From DATBVX01 sp963705495 (GTDB lineage Bacteria; Pseudomonadota; Gammaproteobacteria; Steroidobacterales; Steroidobacteraceae), in assembly GCA_963705495.1 (NCBI GenBank), contig CAVPJQ010000008.1, forward strand, positions 310,001-374,000: DNA of 64,000 bases. Reading direction: 5' to 3'. The notes under the pieces were generated by a model, which was given only the letters and a program-made list of their open reading frames with translations, was not told the DNA's origin and searched no databases. The position numbers and the translations under genes are program-made. Shown in pieces: positions 1 through 8,319 of the stretch (position 1 is its first letter; each line of letters opens with the position of its first letter).

Positions 1-1098
1 GCCGAGCACACGATACTGGTGCAGCACGAAGTAGGCCGTGCGCGGGTCAGCGCCATTGATCGCCGCACGCAAGTAGCTGTGGAAAGCGCGCTGACAGAGT
101 TCGAGAAATGCCGGCTGGGTCGAGAAGTCCTCGGCGAGCCGTCGCGTATGAATCGCGATCATGCTCGCTACATCGCGAGCACTTCCGACGGCATCGCCGA
201 AGAGGGCCAGGTACTGCCGCAGGATTTTTGCTTCGAACCAACTGCGGTCGCGGGCGACCTCCTCAATGGCGATTGGCGCCATCGCAATGAAGTCGGGATC
301 GTGGGTGACAGCCTCGTCCACCCGGAACCAGGCATCCGGCAGCTCCTCCCGCAGATTCGTCACATCGGCGAGCAGCGTCGCCAGCGCCTCGACAGCCGCC
401 ATCGCAATGCCGCGGTCGCTGTTTTTCATCGCGCCACGTGCGACGTCCTCGATGTCCTCCACCGCGTGGATCACCGCGTACTTCGCCGCGCCCGCATCTC
501 CCGTGTGTGCGCGCCGTACCCGGGCGAGCGCCTCGGCGCGAATGCGGGAGATTACGCTGTGCGGCGAGACGAAGCGGAACACGTACGCAAAGTATGGAAG
601 CAGCGCGAGCAGGCAGCCGGTCATCATGATCATCGCGAGCAGGAAACCGCCACGCGGAACGAAGGGCGCCGAACCCACCTCTCCTGTCAGGACGATGGCG
701 AGCCAGATGCAAAGCGCCGTCGTCAGGACGAAAAAGGCCATGACCGCGAGATTGACTGGGTCGCGCACGAAAAGAGCAGTGACGCGATGCGTGTACCGTG
801 TCGCCGAGAGCTCGAGGACGATGGCAACGACGGTGACGAGGATCGCGAGCACGCCGGCAAGGACCTGCGCTGCGTCGCTCAGCAGGGACAATGCCTCGGT
901 CTGGCCGAGTGTTGCGAGCCAGATCAGGGGATGTCGCCACGCGCCACTCCCCTCGAGCCAGCCCGCGACCGCAATCAGACCGGCCGAAGAGGCTAACAAC
1001 GCCGCAAAAAACAGGAGTCCGGCGTGGCGCTTCTTTGGGAACGGGCGCAGCTGCCCGGTGAACTTCTCAGTGTTGGTGCTCACGGGACTGCCTTCCAT
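1..1098 (-). CDS. DUF2254-type membrane protein (partial, C-terminus beyond window)
   Basis: The minus frame is open for 366 codons from an ATG to the left edge with no stop, so the C-terminus is missing. The N-terminal half has about four hydrophobic helices, around residues 24-44, 68-92, 107-128 and 145-165. A soluble helical region follows, with phrases such as HAVEDIEDVARGA and AIEEVARDRSWFE. This matches the DUF2254 family of predicted inner-membrane proteins, whose function is unknown. The ATG directly follows the TAA stop of the upstream transporter gene (TAAATG), so the two are very probably co-transcribed and translationally coupled. Family assignment is from memory of its pattern. 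Confidence 0.8.
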   Translation of the reverse strand, partial: MEGSPVSTNTEKFTGQLRPFPKKRHAGLLFFAALLASSAGLIAVAGWLEGSGAWRHPLIWLATLGQTEALSLLSDAAQVLAGVLAILVTVVAIVLELSATRYTHRVTALFVRDPVNLAVMAFFVLTTALCIWLAIVLTGEVGSAPFVPRGGFLLAMIMMTGCLLALLPYFAYVFRFVSPHSVISRIRAEALARVRRAHTGDAGAAKYAVIHAVEDIEDVARGAMKNSDRGIAMAAVEALATLLADVTNLREELPDAWFRVDEAVTHDPDFIAMAPIAIEEVARDRSWFEAKILRQYLALFGDAVGSARDVASMIAIHTRRLAEDFSTQPAFLELCQRAFHSYLRAAINGADPRTAYFVLHQYRVLG

Positions 1099-2730
1099 TT
1101 AGCTGAGCACCATCACGCGGCGCAGCACCAGCGTCCCGCTCACCGCCAACCCATCGTGATCAGTCGCGATCACCGTGATGTGCAATTGCTCGTCGACGAT
1201 CTGGACCGCGTGCGCATGGAAGCGCCCGTGATGCGCGTCGAACTCGAGCCAACTGGGCAGCGGCCTGCCATCGGCGAGCCGCGCCGAGAGCGTGAGCACA
1301 TCGCCTGGGTCGGAGTCGGCGAACAGGTCCGGGGGCAGTACGTGCTCAAAGCGCTCGCCGGGCCGCCAATCCGCATGCGGAATGGGGCGTGTGAGACTCG
1401 GCGCCGCGTTGGTGAGGTTCTCGCGCGCGAGCCGGCGATATTCGCGGCCGATTGCGAACGCGGCCAGCGTCCAGATCACCGCGAGCACCATGTTCAACAG
1501 CGCGAACTGCACAACGCCCATGGCAAGGTAGTGGGTCCCGACGAACACCACCCCGGCCTGCAGCAAGTCGCCGAAGCGCCAGAAGAACGTCTCGATCGCG
1601 GTCTTACCCTCATAGGTCTGTGTCCGGTCGGTCGGCAGGAACAGCGCCTGGCGGGTGGTGTTCGTCACTGAGTACTCGGTGCCCGATTCGATTATTCGCG
1701 CCAATCGGATCACCGTGAGAATCGGCAGAAAACCGAACAGGCCGTAGCCGAACAGGGAAACCAGCGGCGGGATCAGCAGCGTGGTTGCGACTCCGAACCA
1801 GCGGAACAGTCGTCCCACCACCAGCGTCTGCAACGACAAACCCACCAGCACGAACCAGAACTGGAAGTTGCCGAAGTAGGCGCTGATGAGGTCTTGCGGG
1901 TTCCCAGGCCCGGACGCGGTACTCGCCAACGCCGCGAAATGCTCCTTGACGAAGCTGCGGTGGATGAAGTCGCCGGTCGAGCTTATCCAGTTGACGAGCA
2001 CGATCATGACCGCGATCAGCGTCAGGTAGCGGCTGCGCGCGACCACGTCGAAGCCACCGAAAATGCGTCGCACGGTTTGCGTGGTCTCGTGTGGCAGGTG
2101 GCGCGACTCGTCGGGGACGCTGGCGTGCATCGGCAGTGTGAAGAACGCCGTCAGCAGCAGCGTGGCCGCGCCGACCAGCAACAGATTGTTGGTCCCGATC
2201 GCACTGCTGAAGTACTCGGCGAACTCAGTACCTGAGAGCGCGCCGACTTGCGCGGCCAGCATGATTGCAGGGAACAATCGCTGTCCCGATTTGATGTTGA
2301 ACGAGTCAGCGGCGAGCGCCCAGAACTGTGCTGCCATCATCACACCGAAGATGCCGGCGAACACGAAGAACGCGAAGCCGACCCTGAGTCCGAGCCGGTC
2401 GAGGCTCCAGAACACTATCAGGCAGCCCACGAAGAACGCGATCACGGCGATCACCAGCAGCGGACCGTCCAGGCGCCGACGTACCTGGCTGTAGAGCGGG
2501 ACGATGAATATCAGCAGAGTCGCGGTGATTGCCGTCGCGTAGCTCGCGTCGGCGGCGGACAATTTGGCGAGCAGCAAACCCTCGCGTGCCGCCTTGAACA
2601 AGTAGTAGGAAAACAGGATCAGGAAGAGGTGCGTGCCAAACAGTGCGACGGCACGGCCTTCACCAGGCCGCACCTTGGTGATCAGCGCCAGCAATCGCTC
2701 GAACGGCGTGTACTTGTGACTCCGGGCCAC
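1099..2730 (-). CDS. NTP/NDP exchange-type transporter with C-terminal cadherin/Ig-like domain
   Basis: A 543-residue protein with about 12 hydrophobic segments between residues 27 and 425. It resembles the ATP:ADP antiporter-like family (TC 2.A.12 relatives), which occurs in free-living bacteria with unknown substrates as well as in energy parasites. Residues about 440-540 are not transporter sequence. The pattern DSDPGDVLTLSARLADG, LPSWLEFDAHHGRF and ATDHDGLAVSG is that of a dystroglycan-type cadherin-like (CADG/He_PIG) domain, normally extracytoplasmic. With an even helix number this tail would face the cytoplasm, which is odd. The substrate cannot be read from the sequence. Its stop abuts the start of the DUF2254 gene. 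Confidence 0.8.
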   Translation of the reverse strand: MARSHKYTPFERLLALITKVRPGEGRAVALFGTHLFLILFSYYLFKAAREGLLLAKLSAADASYATAITATLLIFIVPLYSQVRRRLDGPLLVIAVIAFFVGCLIVFWSLDRLGLRVGFAFFVFAGIFGVMMAAQFWALAADSFNIKSGQRLFPAIMLAAQVGALSGTEFAEYFSSAIGTNNLLLVGAATLLLTAFFTLPMHASVPDESRHLPHETTQTVRRIFGGFDVVARSRYLTLIAVMIVLVNWISSTGDFIHRSFVKEHFAALASTASGPGNPQDLISAYFGNFQFWFVLVGLSLQTLVVGRLFRWFGVATTLLIPPLVSLFGYGLFGFLPILTVIRLARIIESGTEYSVTNTTRQALFLPTDRTQTYEGKTAIETFFWRFGDLLQAGVVFVGTHYLAMGVVQFALLNMVLAVIWTLAAFAIGREYRRLARENLTNAAPSLTRPIPHADWRPGERFEHVLPPDLFADSDPGDVLTLSARLADGRPLPSWLEFDAHHGRFHAHAVQIVDEQLHITVIATDHDGLAVSGTLVLRRVMVLS

Positions 2731-2781
2731 CTGATCCCCGGCTTATCCGCAGCCCCGCCGTTTTCGCCGGGTAAGGAGTAG

Positions 2782-3156
2782 CTACAGTCCCTTGCCCGTG
2801 GTCAGGCGCATCACTTCGACGATGATGCCGGCCGCAAAAACAATCAGGATGATCTCGGCCGCAAAATACGCTGCGCGCAGATCCTTGATCGCGGTGATGA
2901 CCTCGCGAATGTCCTGCCCCTCGGTTGTGATGATGCGCCGAAAGTTATCGAGCGGCCGCCAGAAGAGCCAACCCAGAGCGAGCAGCAGCAGAGCGCTGCC
3001 CACGCTGATCCAGCGACCTGCCGGATCCGTGAGCAGAAACGATTCGATGAGCTGCAGTGCACCCAGAACCACGAAGAGCAGGGCGATGTGCTGGAGCTTG
3101 CGTCGCACCTGGTCGATGTGACGGTTTTCTTCTGCGGTGAATTCATACTCAGCCAT
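2782..3156 (-). CDS. Small membrane protein, paralogue of its upstream neighbour
   Basis: A 124-residue protein with three predicted hydrophobic helices, at about residues 24-42, 50-66 and 95-115. A GGGGGAA ribosome site precedes the ATG. The stretch FWRPLDNFRRI followed by GQDIREVITAIKDLRAA aligns with FRSPMGALSRI and GSDITKLMEVLKGLDSA in the gene just upstream. The two are therefore probably a diverged tandem duplication. The N-terminus (AEENRHIDQVRRKLQHI) is a charged amphipathic helix. I do not recognise a named family. It is probably co-transcribed with the upstream gene, 15 bases away. Confidence 0.7.
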   Translation of the reverse strand: MAEYEFTAEENRHIDQVRRKLQHIALLFVVLGALQLIESFLLTDPAGRWISVGSALLLLALGWLFWRPLDNFRRIITTEGQDIREVITAIKDLRAAYFAAEIILIVFAAGIIVEVMRLTTGKGL

Positions 3157-3171
3157 AAAGTTCCCCCGCGC

Positions 3172-3564
3172 TTACTTCAGATGGACGAGCAGGAAGGACG
3201 CAAGCCGGGCCACCACGAGTGCCGCAAGGAGGGCCCGAAACATGCCGTGCGCGCTGTCGAGACCTTTAAGGACCTCCATGAGCTTCGTGATATCGCTGCC
3301 GCGGCTACGGGTGATGCGAGAGAGCGCGCCCATCGGCGAACGGAACATGAACCCGCCCACCATAGCCACCACCCCGAACACGATGATGGCGGGGCCGGCC
3401 AGTGGTGAAGGATAGCGTCCAGTCACCATGGCGGCGACGCCGAGGCCGGCGAGCGCGATGCCGACGATGCCAATCATGTTGGCAAACCGGTACAGGCCGG
3501 CTGACAACCCGTCCAGAACCTCGTTGTCGTAGGAGTCGAATTCATGCTCGATGCGCTGCTGCAT
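3172..3564 (-). CDS. Small membrane protein, paralogue of its downstream neighbour
   Basis: A 130-residue protein. The start is set at the ATG that follows a strong GGGAGGGGG ribosome site, not at an upstream in-frame ATG lacking one. Helices lie at about residues 28-50, 55-75 and 105-125. The N-terminus (MQQRIEHEFDSYDNEVLDG) is acidic and helical. The central and C-terminal part aligns with the neighbouring 124-residue protein, including a shared G-x-DI-x(6-7)-K-x-L pattern after the second helix. Function is unknown. The pair looks like one small membrane module. Confidence 0.7.
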   Translation of the reverse strand: MQQRIEHEFDSYDNEVLDGLSAGLYRFANMIGIVGIALAGLGVAAMVTGRYPSPLAGPAIIVFGVVAMVGGFMFRSPMGALSRITRSRGSDITKLMEVLKGLDSAHGMFRALLAALVVARLASFLLVHLK

Positions 3565-3688
3565 TTCCCCCTCCCGCACAGTGAAGCCGATCAGAACGCA
3601 GAGTGCCCAGAGCACACTGCACCAGATCGATCCGTCTCAGACCCGAGAATCCCCAGACCCCGTCTTTCTTTGCAATTGTAGGATACTT

Positions 3689-3707
3689 TAGCAGATGGCA
3701 TCTGCTA
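3689..3707. promoter_or_regulatory. 19-bp perfect inverted repeat, candidate operator
   Basis: TAGCAGATG-G-CATCTGCTA is a perfect dyad with 9-base arms around one central base. It lies in the 287-bp non-coding gap between the small acidic gene and the membrane-protein pair, about 125 bases upstream of the latter's start. The size and odd-length centre fit a dimeric regulator site. No T-run follows, so a terminator is unlikely. A second, shorter palindrome (AACCGGCCGGTT, 3726-3737) lies close by. The regulator is unknown. Confidence 0.4.
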
Positions 3708-3851
3708 TCAAGCCCTCGGCGGTGCAACCGGCCGGTTCACGGGCGCAAAACCGACCAATCTTCGGCGCCAGCAGTGCAACCTCGCTACAGGGCTAAAAAG
3801 GGCCCCGACACCTCGCGCGGACAGAGGCGTTCAAAGTTCCAACTGCTCAGG

Positions 3852-4016
3852 CTAAGCCGCTACGTCTGCTTGGCCAGCTTCGTTCGATATTGCCTCGTCG
3901 ATCTTCTGGCAGACTTCTGCCACATCATCGCGGCAATCCTCGTCATCGACCAACGCGACACGCTCCAGGACTGCACGGGCTTGACGGAGGAGATCGAGCA
4001 GCTGTTGGCTTGTCAT
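3852..4016 (-). CDS. Small acidic hypothetical protein
   Basis: A 54-residue protein starting MTSQQLLDLLRQARAVLERV. The start is chosen because AAGGAG lies 8 bases upstream; an earlier in-frame ATG has no such site. It is predicted all-helical and acidic, with DDEDCRDDVAEVC containing two cysteines and no membrane segment. No family is recognised. It stands alone, flanked by non-coding sequence on both sides. Confidence 0.5.
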   Translation of the reverse strand: MTSQQLLDLLRQARAVLERVALVDDEDCRDDVAEVCQKIDEAISNEAGQADVAA

Positions 4017-4268
4017 TAGTCGTCTCCTTGATTCCAACACCGCCGCGGTTTTGGCCGCAGGCGACGCCGATACGGTCCACGGTCGCGAGGGTAGCGCCGA
4101 CGCCCTGTGGAGCGCTTGTGGATATCCATGGTCCTGGGCGCGAGAACTGCTCGGCCGACCGGGTGCGCGGGTCCGGAAACTTGAGAAGGGGCGTCGTTAA
4201 CGGCCCTTAATCTCTGACACCTTCCGTGTGCTGGGACCGGGCAGGGCAGGGGCGTACCCTCGCACACC

Positions 4269-5147
4269 ATGCTGAGAAGACTATTGGCTGCCGCATGCGC
4301 TATCTCTCTTGCAGGCTGCACGGGCACCAGTCTCGCATCGAAGCCCGGCGCCTATACGGTGTCGGTACAGCCGATCAAGGCGGCGGAGCGCGAAATTCAC
4401 GCGACCTACGTGCGGCCGGTGCACCCCGGGCACCCTGGCTATCTGGTCGTATTTGCAACCGGCGACGCTGGATGGCTTGGAACGAGCCACGAGCTGTTCG
4501 GGCATCTTGCCGAGCAGGGCTATACGATTGCCGGCTTCAACGCTCCGGAGATCATCAAGCCCATCAAGCGCTCTGGAGAGCGGGTAAGCACCGCGCAGGC
4601 TGCGCAGGGGCTGAAGGAGGCGTATGGGCAAGCGAAGCGCGACCTCGGCCTCGCCGATTCGACGCCAATCATCGTGGTCGGATTTTCGCGCGGTGCCACG
4701 ATGGTCGCGTTTACCGCCCTGCACCCGGAACTGCGCAGCGGCGCCGCCGGCGCCGTCGCGATCGCGCTCACGCGCGAGGCGGACTACCTGCGCGCGCCCG
4801 AAGGGGCGCGCGCGCCGGACGTCCAGGTCGATGATAAGGGACGGATTCAGATCTATCCCGCGCTGAAGTTCCTCGGCTCGACGCGGCTCGCGGTGATCCA
4901 GTCGACCAACGATCCCTACGTTCCTGCCGCGCAATCGCGCCAGCTTCTCGGGCCCGATACGCCCGCGCTGCGGCTCTACGCGGTCGAAGCGAGGAACCAC
5001 GGGTTCAGCGGCGCTCGCGTCACGCTACTGCAAGACCTCGACGAGGCGCTGCGCTGGATCGAGGAACCGGGGACGGCTGGGTCGAGTCCGGACGCATCTT
5101 CAGAGGCGGGCTCGGCAGAATACATGAACCGAAATCCAAATCACTGA
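4269..5147 (+). CDS. VirJ/AcvB-like alpha/beta-hydrolase lipoprotein
   Basis: A 292-residue protein with a lipoprotein signal (LAGC, lipidated Cys17). The rest has an alpha/beta-hydrolase fold: VVFATGDAGW near residues 60-69 matches the Gly-rich opening of the VirJ/AcvB family, and GFSRG holds the nucleophile Ser140. Asp215 and His244 (ARNHGF) complete a plausible triad. VirJ/AcvB proteins are periplasmic; Agrobacterium AcvB hydrolyses lysyl-phosphatidylglycerol, but no such substrate is implied here. Expected location is the periplasmic face of a membrane. The stop lies 5 bases from the stop of the convergent kinase gene. Confidence 0.75.
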   Translation: MLRRLLAAACAISLAGCTGTSLASKPGAYTVSVQPIKAAEREIHATYVRPVHPGHPGYLVVFATGDAGWLGTSHELFGHLAEQGYTIAGFNAPEIIKPIKRSGERVSTAQAAQGLKEAYGQAKRDLGLADSTPIIVVGFSRGATMVAFTALHPELRSGAAGAVAIALTREADYLRAPEGARAPDVQVDDKGRIQIYPALKFLGSTRLAVIQSTNDPYVPAAQSRQLLGPDTPALRLYAVEARNHGFSGARVTLLQDLDEALRWIEEPGTAGSSPDASSEAGSAEYMNRNPNH

Positions 5148-5152
5148 TTCAG

Positions 5153-7846
5153 CTAGCGATAGCGTGCAGCATCGTTCGGCTTGCCCCAGTGTTCGTACAG
5201 CTGCGCAAGCCACGCTCGCACCTGGCGCGTACCCGGATCGCTGGTGCCGCGCTCTTTCTCCAGGAACGCGTAGCTCTGCAGCAGGATCGGCTCGGCCTGC
5301 GCGAATTTGCCCTGCTGCAGCAGGCTCCTGCCGAGCACCGCGCGGCTGCGAGCGATCTGCCAGTGATCCTCGGGCAACTCCTTGCGCCAGATGCTGACGG
5401 CGCGTTCGATGAGTGCGCTGACGCGGACCGTGTCGCCGCGCTCGGCGAAGATGCGGCCGAGCCCGGTGAGCGCGGCGGCGACGTACTGGTGGTTCTCCGG
5501 CAGCGTCGCCTTGTAGATGTCGAGCGCCTGTCGATAGAGACGCTCGGCCTCATCGAACTGTCCGCGTTCGTAGAGCAGGTCGGCGAGATTCGACATGTCA
5601 TGGCCGACGTATGGGTGGCTGCGCCCCTGCACCTTCTGATCGAGTGCCAGCACGTCCCGCAGCACTTTTTCCGCGCCGTCGAGATCGCCCTTGACCTGCA
5701 GGAACCAACCGTAGTTGCTGAGCGCGCTGATGGTGCCGTAATGCTCGCGCCCGAGGACGCGCTCCATGCTCTCGATCGACTCCTTGAAGAGCGGCTCGGC
5801 CTCGGTGAGCCTGCCCTGCATCTGTAAGGCGAGCGCGAGGTTGGTCAGCTCCGTCGCCAGCAGCGGATGATCGGGCTTGAGACGCGCCCGATCGGCCTCG
5901 AGTGCTTTGCGGTACAACTGTTCGGCAGCGGCGGGCTCGCCCTTGTAGAGGAGCAGCGTCGCCAGGTCGTTCGTGACACTCGACACCTGTGGGCTCTGCG
6001 GTCCGTCCACGGCGGTAAACGCTGCGAGGCTGCGCCGGAAGGTCTTTTCGGCGACATCGAGTTGCCCGACGTCGCGATACCAGCGCGCCAGCTCATCCAG
6101 CGTAACCGCAACCGACTCGTGGCGCTCGCCGAGCTTCTGCATCTGGATCCGCAACGCGTCTTCGAGCAGCACGCGCGACTGGTCGAATTCGCCCTTGTAA
6201 CGGCGGGCGATGCCGAGGCTCTGCATGCTGCTCGCCGTGATGAGGTGCTCTGAACCGAACAGCTGACGCCGCAGGCGCAGCGCACGTTCGAGAAGCGTTA
6301 TCGACTTGTCGGTCTCTCCGCGGGCGAGATAGACGCGGCCCACTGCATCCAGGAGATTCGCCTGCGTGTCCGGATCGTTGGCAAACTCCGTCTCGATGCG
6401 CTGCGCACCGCGCTCGAGCAATTCCAGCGCCGTGGCGTTCTCGCCGCCCGATTCCCAGGGACCGGAACGCCGGAACAGGTCCGCCAGGAAGGTCGAGACA
6501 CGTTCGGCACGATTGCGCTCCGCCTCGGCGCGTTCGAACTGAGCGCGCGTACGAGCGCTTTCCTCGCGCAACCGCTCCGCCTGGATGTACATGCTGACCG
6601 CGAATCCGGCGAGCAGCAGCACGAGGAGGCCCGACAGCACCACGCCGAGCGTGTGACGCGCCACGAATTTTCGCGTGCGGTAGCTCCACGTGTCCTGGCG
6701 CGCGAGTATCGGCATACCGCGCAGGTACAGGTCGATGTCCGCCGAGAACTGCTCGACCGAGCCGTAACGTCTCTCCGGTTCCTTGCGCATCGCCATCATG
6801 ACGATGTTGTCGAGATCGCCGCTCAGCTCACGGCGCAGGCGCTGCGGGGTGCTGCCACGTTGCTCGGCAATTCGTTCCAGCTCCCTGACGCTGAGGTGAG
6901 CCGTCTTCGACGCATCGCTCGGCGGCGGCGGCTCCTTCTCGCAGATCACGCGTTCTATTTCGTGAAAGCGCAGGCCCGAGACCTGGAACGGGCGCTGCCC
7001 GCAGAGCAGCTCGTAGAGCAGTACGCCGAGCACGTAAACATCGCTCGCGGTGGTGACCGGTTCGCCGCGAATCTGCTCCGGGCTCGCGTGATCGGGCGTC
7101 ATGATGCGCACGTCCGCCTGTGTCATGGCGATCGTGTGCGAGGTCTGACGCACGTCGAGGAGCTTCGCAATTCCGAAGTCGAGGAGCTTCGGCGTGCCAT
7201 CGACGGTGACGAGGATGTTGCTCGGCTTGAGATCGCGATGCACGATCAGGTTGCGATGGGCGGACTGCACCGCCGAGCACACCACGCGAAACAGTTGCAG
7301 GCGCGCGTCGATGCTGAGCTGGTGAGTGTCGCAATAGGTGTCGATCGGCTCGCCTTCGATGTATTCGAGCACCAGGTAGGGAATGCCTTCGGCGGTGGTT
7401 CCCCCGTCGAGGAGGCGCGCGATGTTCGGATGGTCGAGCGTTGCCAGGATCTGCCGCTCGGTGCGCAGGCGTGTCTGCACCTGTCGCGACAGAACGCCGC
7501 GGCTCACGAGCTTGATGGCGACCTGCTGGTGATACTGCTCGTCGGCGCGCTCACACAGGTACACCTCACCCATCCCACCGCGACCGAGGACGCGCCGGAC
7601 CTGGTACGGGCCGATGCGATCGCCCGGAGCATGCGTCGTAGCGTCCTCGATTTGCTCGCCTTCGAAGGTCGGCTCCTCATCGGTGAGCTCGCGCAGCCAC
7701 GCGGCGGAAATCCGGTCGAGCACGCTTTGGAACAAAGCAGTGTCCCTGCCGCAGGCCCTGCGGATATAGGCGGCACGCTCGCGAGGGCCAAGCTCCGCGG
7801 CACGCCTGAGAATCTCGTCCGGTGTCGGTGCGGGCTCGGCAGGCAT
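5153..7846 (-). CDS. Membrane Ser/Thr protein kinase with C-terminal TPR repeats
   Basis: An 897-residue Hanks-type kinase. Counted from the ATG used here, the Gly-rich loop GRGGMGEVY is at about 88-96, the catalytic lysine in VAIK at 112, HRDLKPSN at 203-210 and DFG at 223-225, so it should be active. A single transmembrane helix lies near 400-420, followed by about ten tetratricopeptide (TPR) repeats, presumably periplasmic. An upstream in-frame TTG (7885) was rejected because a good promoter (-35 TTGCCT, 17 bases, -10 TAGTAT) places the transcript start below it. This kinase-TM-TPR layout is widespread in Xanthomonadales-type genomes and its targets are generally unknown. The gene is monocistronic. 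Confidence 0.9.
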   Translation of the reverse strand: MPAEPAPTPDEILRRAAELGPRERAAYIRRACGRDTALFQSVLDRISAAWLRELTDEEPTFEGEQIEDATTHAPGDRIGPYQVRRVLGRGGMGEVYLCERADEQYHQQVAIKLVSRGVLSRQVQTRLRTERQILATLDHPNIARLLDGGTTAEGIPYLVLEYIEGEPIDTYCDTHQLSIDARLQLFRVVCSAVQSAHRNLIVHRDLKPSNILVTVDGTPKLLDFGIAKLLDVRQTSHTIAMTQADVRIMTPDHASPEQIRGEPVTTASDVYVLGVLLYELLCGQRPFQVSGLRFHEIERVICEKEPPPPSDASKTAHLSVRELERIAEQRGSTPQRLRRELSGDLDNIVMMAMRKEPERRYGSVEQFSADIDLYLRGMPILARQDTWSYRTRKFVARHTLGVVLSGLLVLLLAGFAVSMYIQAERLREESARTRAQFERAEAERNRAERVSTFLADLFRRSGPWESGGENATALELLERGAQRIETEFANDPDTQANLLDAVGRVYLARGETDKSITLLERALRLRRQLFGSEHLITASSMQSLGIARRYKGEFDQSRVLLEDALRIQMQKLGERHESVAVTLDELARWYRDVGQLDVAEKTFRRSLAAFTAVDGPQSPQVSSVTNDLATLLLYKGEPAAAEQLYRKALEADRARLKPDHPLLATELTNLALALQMQGRLTEAEPLFKESIESMERVLGREHYGTISALSNYGWFLQVKGDLDGAEKVLRDVLALDQKVQGRSHPYVGHDMSNLADLLYERGQFDEAERLYRQALDIYKATLPENHQYVAAALTGLGRIFAERGDTVRVSALIERAVSIWRKELPEDHWQIARSRAVLGRSLLQQGKFAQAEPILLQSYAFLEKERGTSDPGTRQVRAWLAQLYEHWGKPNDAARYR

Positions 7847-7888
7847 TGGGGAGGCGGGCTCGAGGCGGGAAGCACTACAGTGCAAACG

Positions 7889-7917
7889 ATACTAGGGTGC
7901 CGGCGCTGGGCAGGCAA
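7889..7917 (-). promoter_or_regulatory. Sigma-70-like promoter of the TPR kinase
   Basis: On the minus strand, TTGCCT (7917-7912), a 17-base spacer and TAGTAT (7894-7889) form a good -35/-10 pair. The predicted transcript start is near 7882, giving a leader of about 35 bases to the ATG at 7846. Confidence 0.45.
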
Positions 7918-8072
7918 TCGGCACAAGGCTCGGCACAAGCGCGATTTCTGCTTGCTCGTGTAACATGCAAACGCGCGGCGCCGATCGGGCAAGCGCACGC
8001 AGGGTTGCCGCGGGCCGTAGCAGGGATGGCCGATAAGATGAACGATCCCAACCGATGGAAGAGGTGAGGCCA

Positions 8073-8210
8073 ATGGCAAAGCGAAAGAAGCGGGCGAAGA
8101 AGCGAACCACCAAGCGCAAGCAGCGCGCGGCGAGCAAGACCCGGAAGACTCGCAAGACCAAAGCTCGACGCAGCAGGGGCGATCCGGAAGTCGCACGTCC
8201 ACCGCACTGA
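8073..8210 (+). CDS. 45-residue highly basic Lys/Arg-rich protein
   Basis: A short reading frame with a strong GAGGTGAGG ribosome site just before the ATG. The product has 11 Lys and 11 Arg in 45 residues, starting MAKRKKRAKKRTTKRK. Only the last ten residues contain acidic or hydrophobic side chains. This composition resembles histone H1-like and other nucleic-acid-binding tails, but there is no fold signature. It sits alone between the divergent kinase and the YjdF-like gene. DNA or RNA binding is inference from charge only. Confidence 0.6.
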   Translation: MAKRKKRAKKRTTKRKQRAASKTRKTRKTKARRSRGDPEVARPPH

Positions 8211-8216
8211 GCCCGA

Positions 8217-8271
8217 CCGAAGCCGATCGAGCGCGTAGCTGCTGCCAACGCCGCACGCGCTTCGGCTTCGG
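8217..8271 (+). terminator. Nested stem-loop downstream of the basic protein gene
   Basis: CCGAAGCCGA (8217-8226) pairs perfectly with TCGGCTTCGG (8262-8271). Inside it GCGCGT (8231-8236) pairs with ACGCGC (8255-8260) around an 18-base loop. It starts 7 bases after the stop of the basic-protein gene. No U-run follows, so it is a weak terminator at best and could be an attenuator or a transcript-stabilising structure for the next gene. Confidence 0.4.
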
Positions 8272-8298
8272 CGCAATAAGAATAAGGGAGACTCAACC

Positions 8299-8319
8299 AT
8301 GAACTGCTCGCAGTCATGA
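8299..8319 (+). CDS. Six-residue leader peptide overlapping the YjdF-like start
   Basis: AAGGGAG (8284-8290) is correctly spaced before an ATG at 8299 that encodes MNCSQS and stops at TGA. The stop overlaps the ATG of the following membrane-protein gene (ATGA, 8316-8319). The strong ribosome site therefore serves the mini-frame, and the main gene is probably reached by translational coupling. Alternatively the mini-frame is fortuitous and initiation occurs at 8316 by reach. Confidence 0.35.
   Translation: MNCSQS

Noticed and set aside
1099..2730. Sign of an intracellular energy parasite (ATP/ADP translocase)
   Set aside because: The family also occurs in free-living bacteria, and the rest of the window is that of a large free-living genome.
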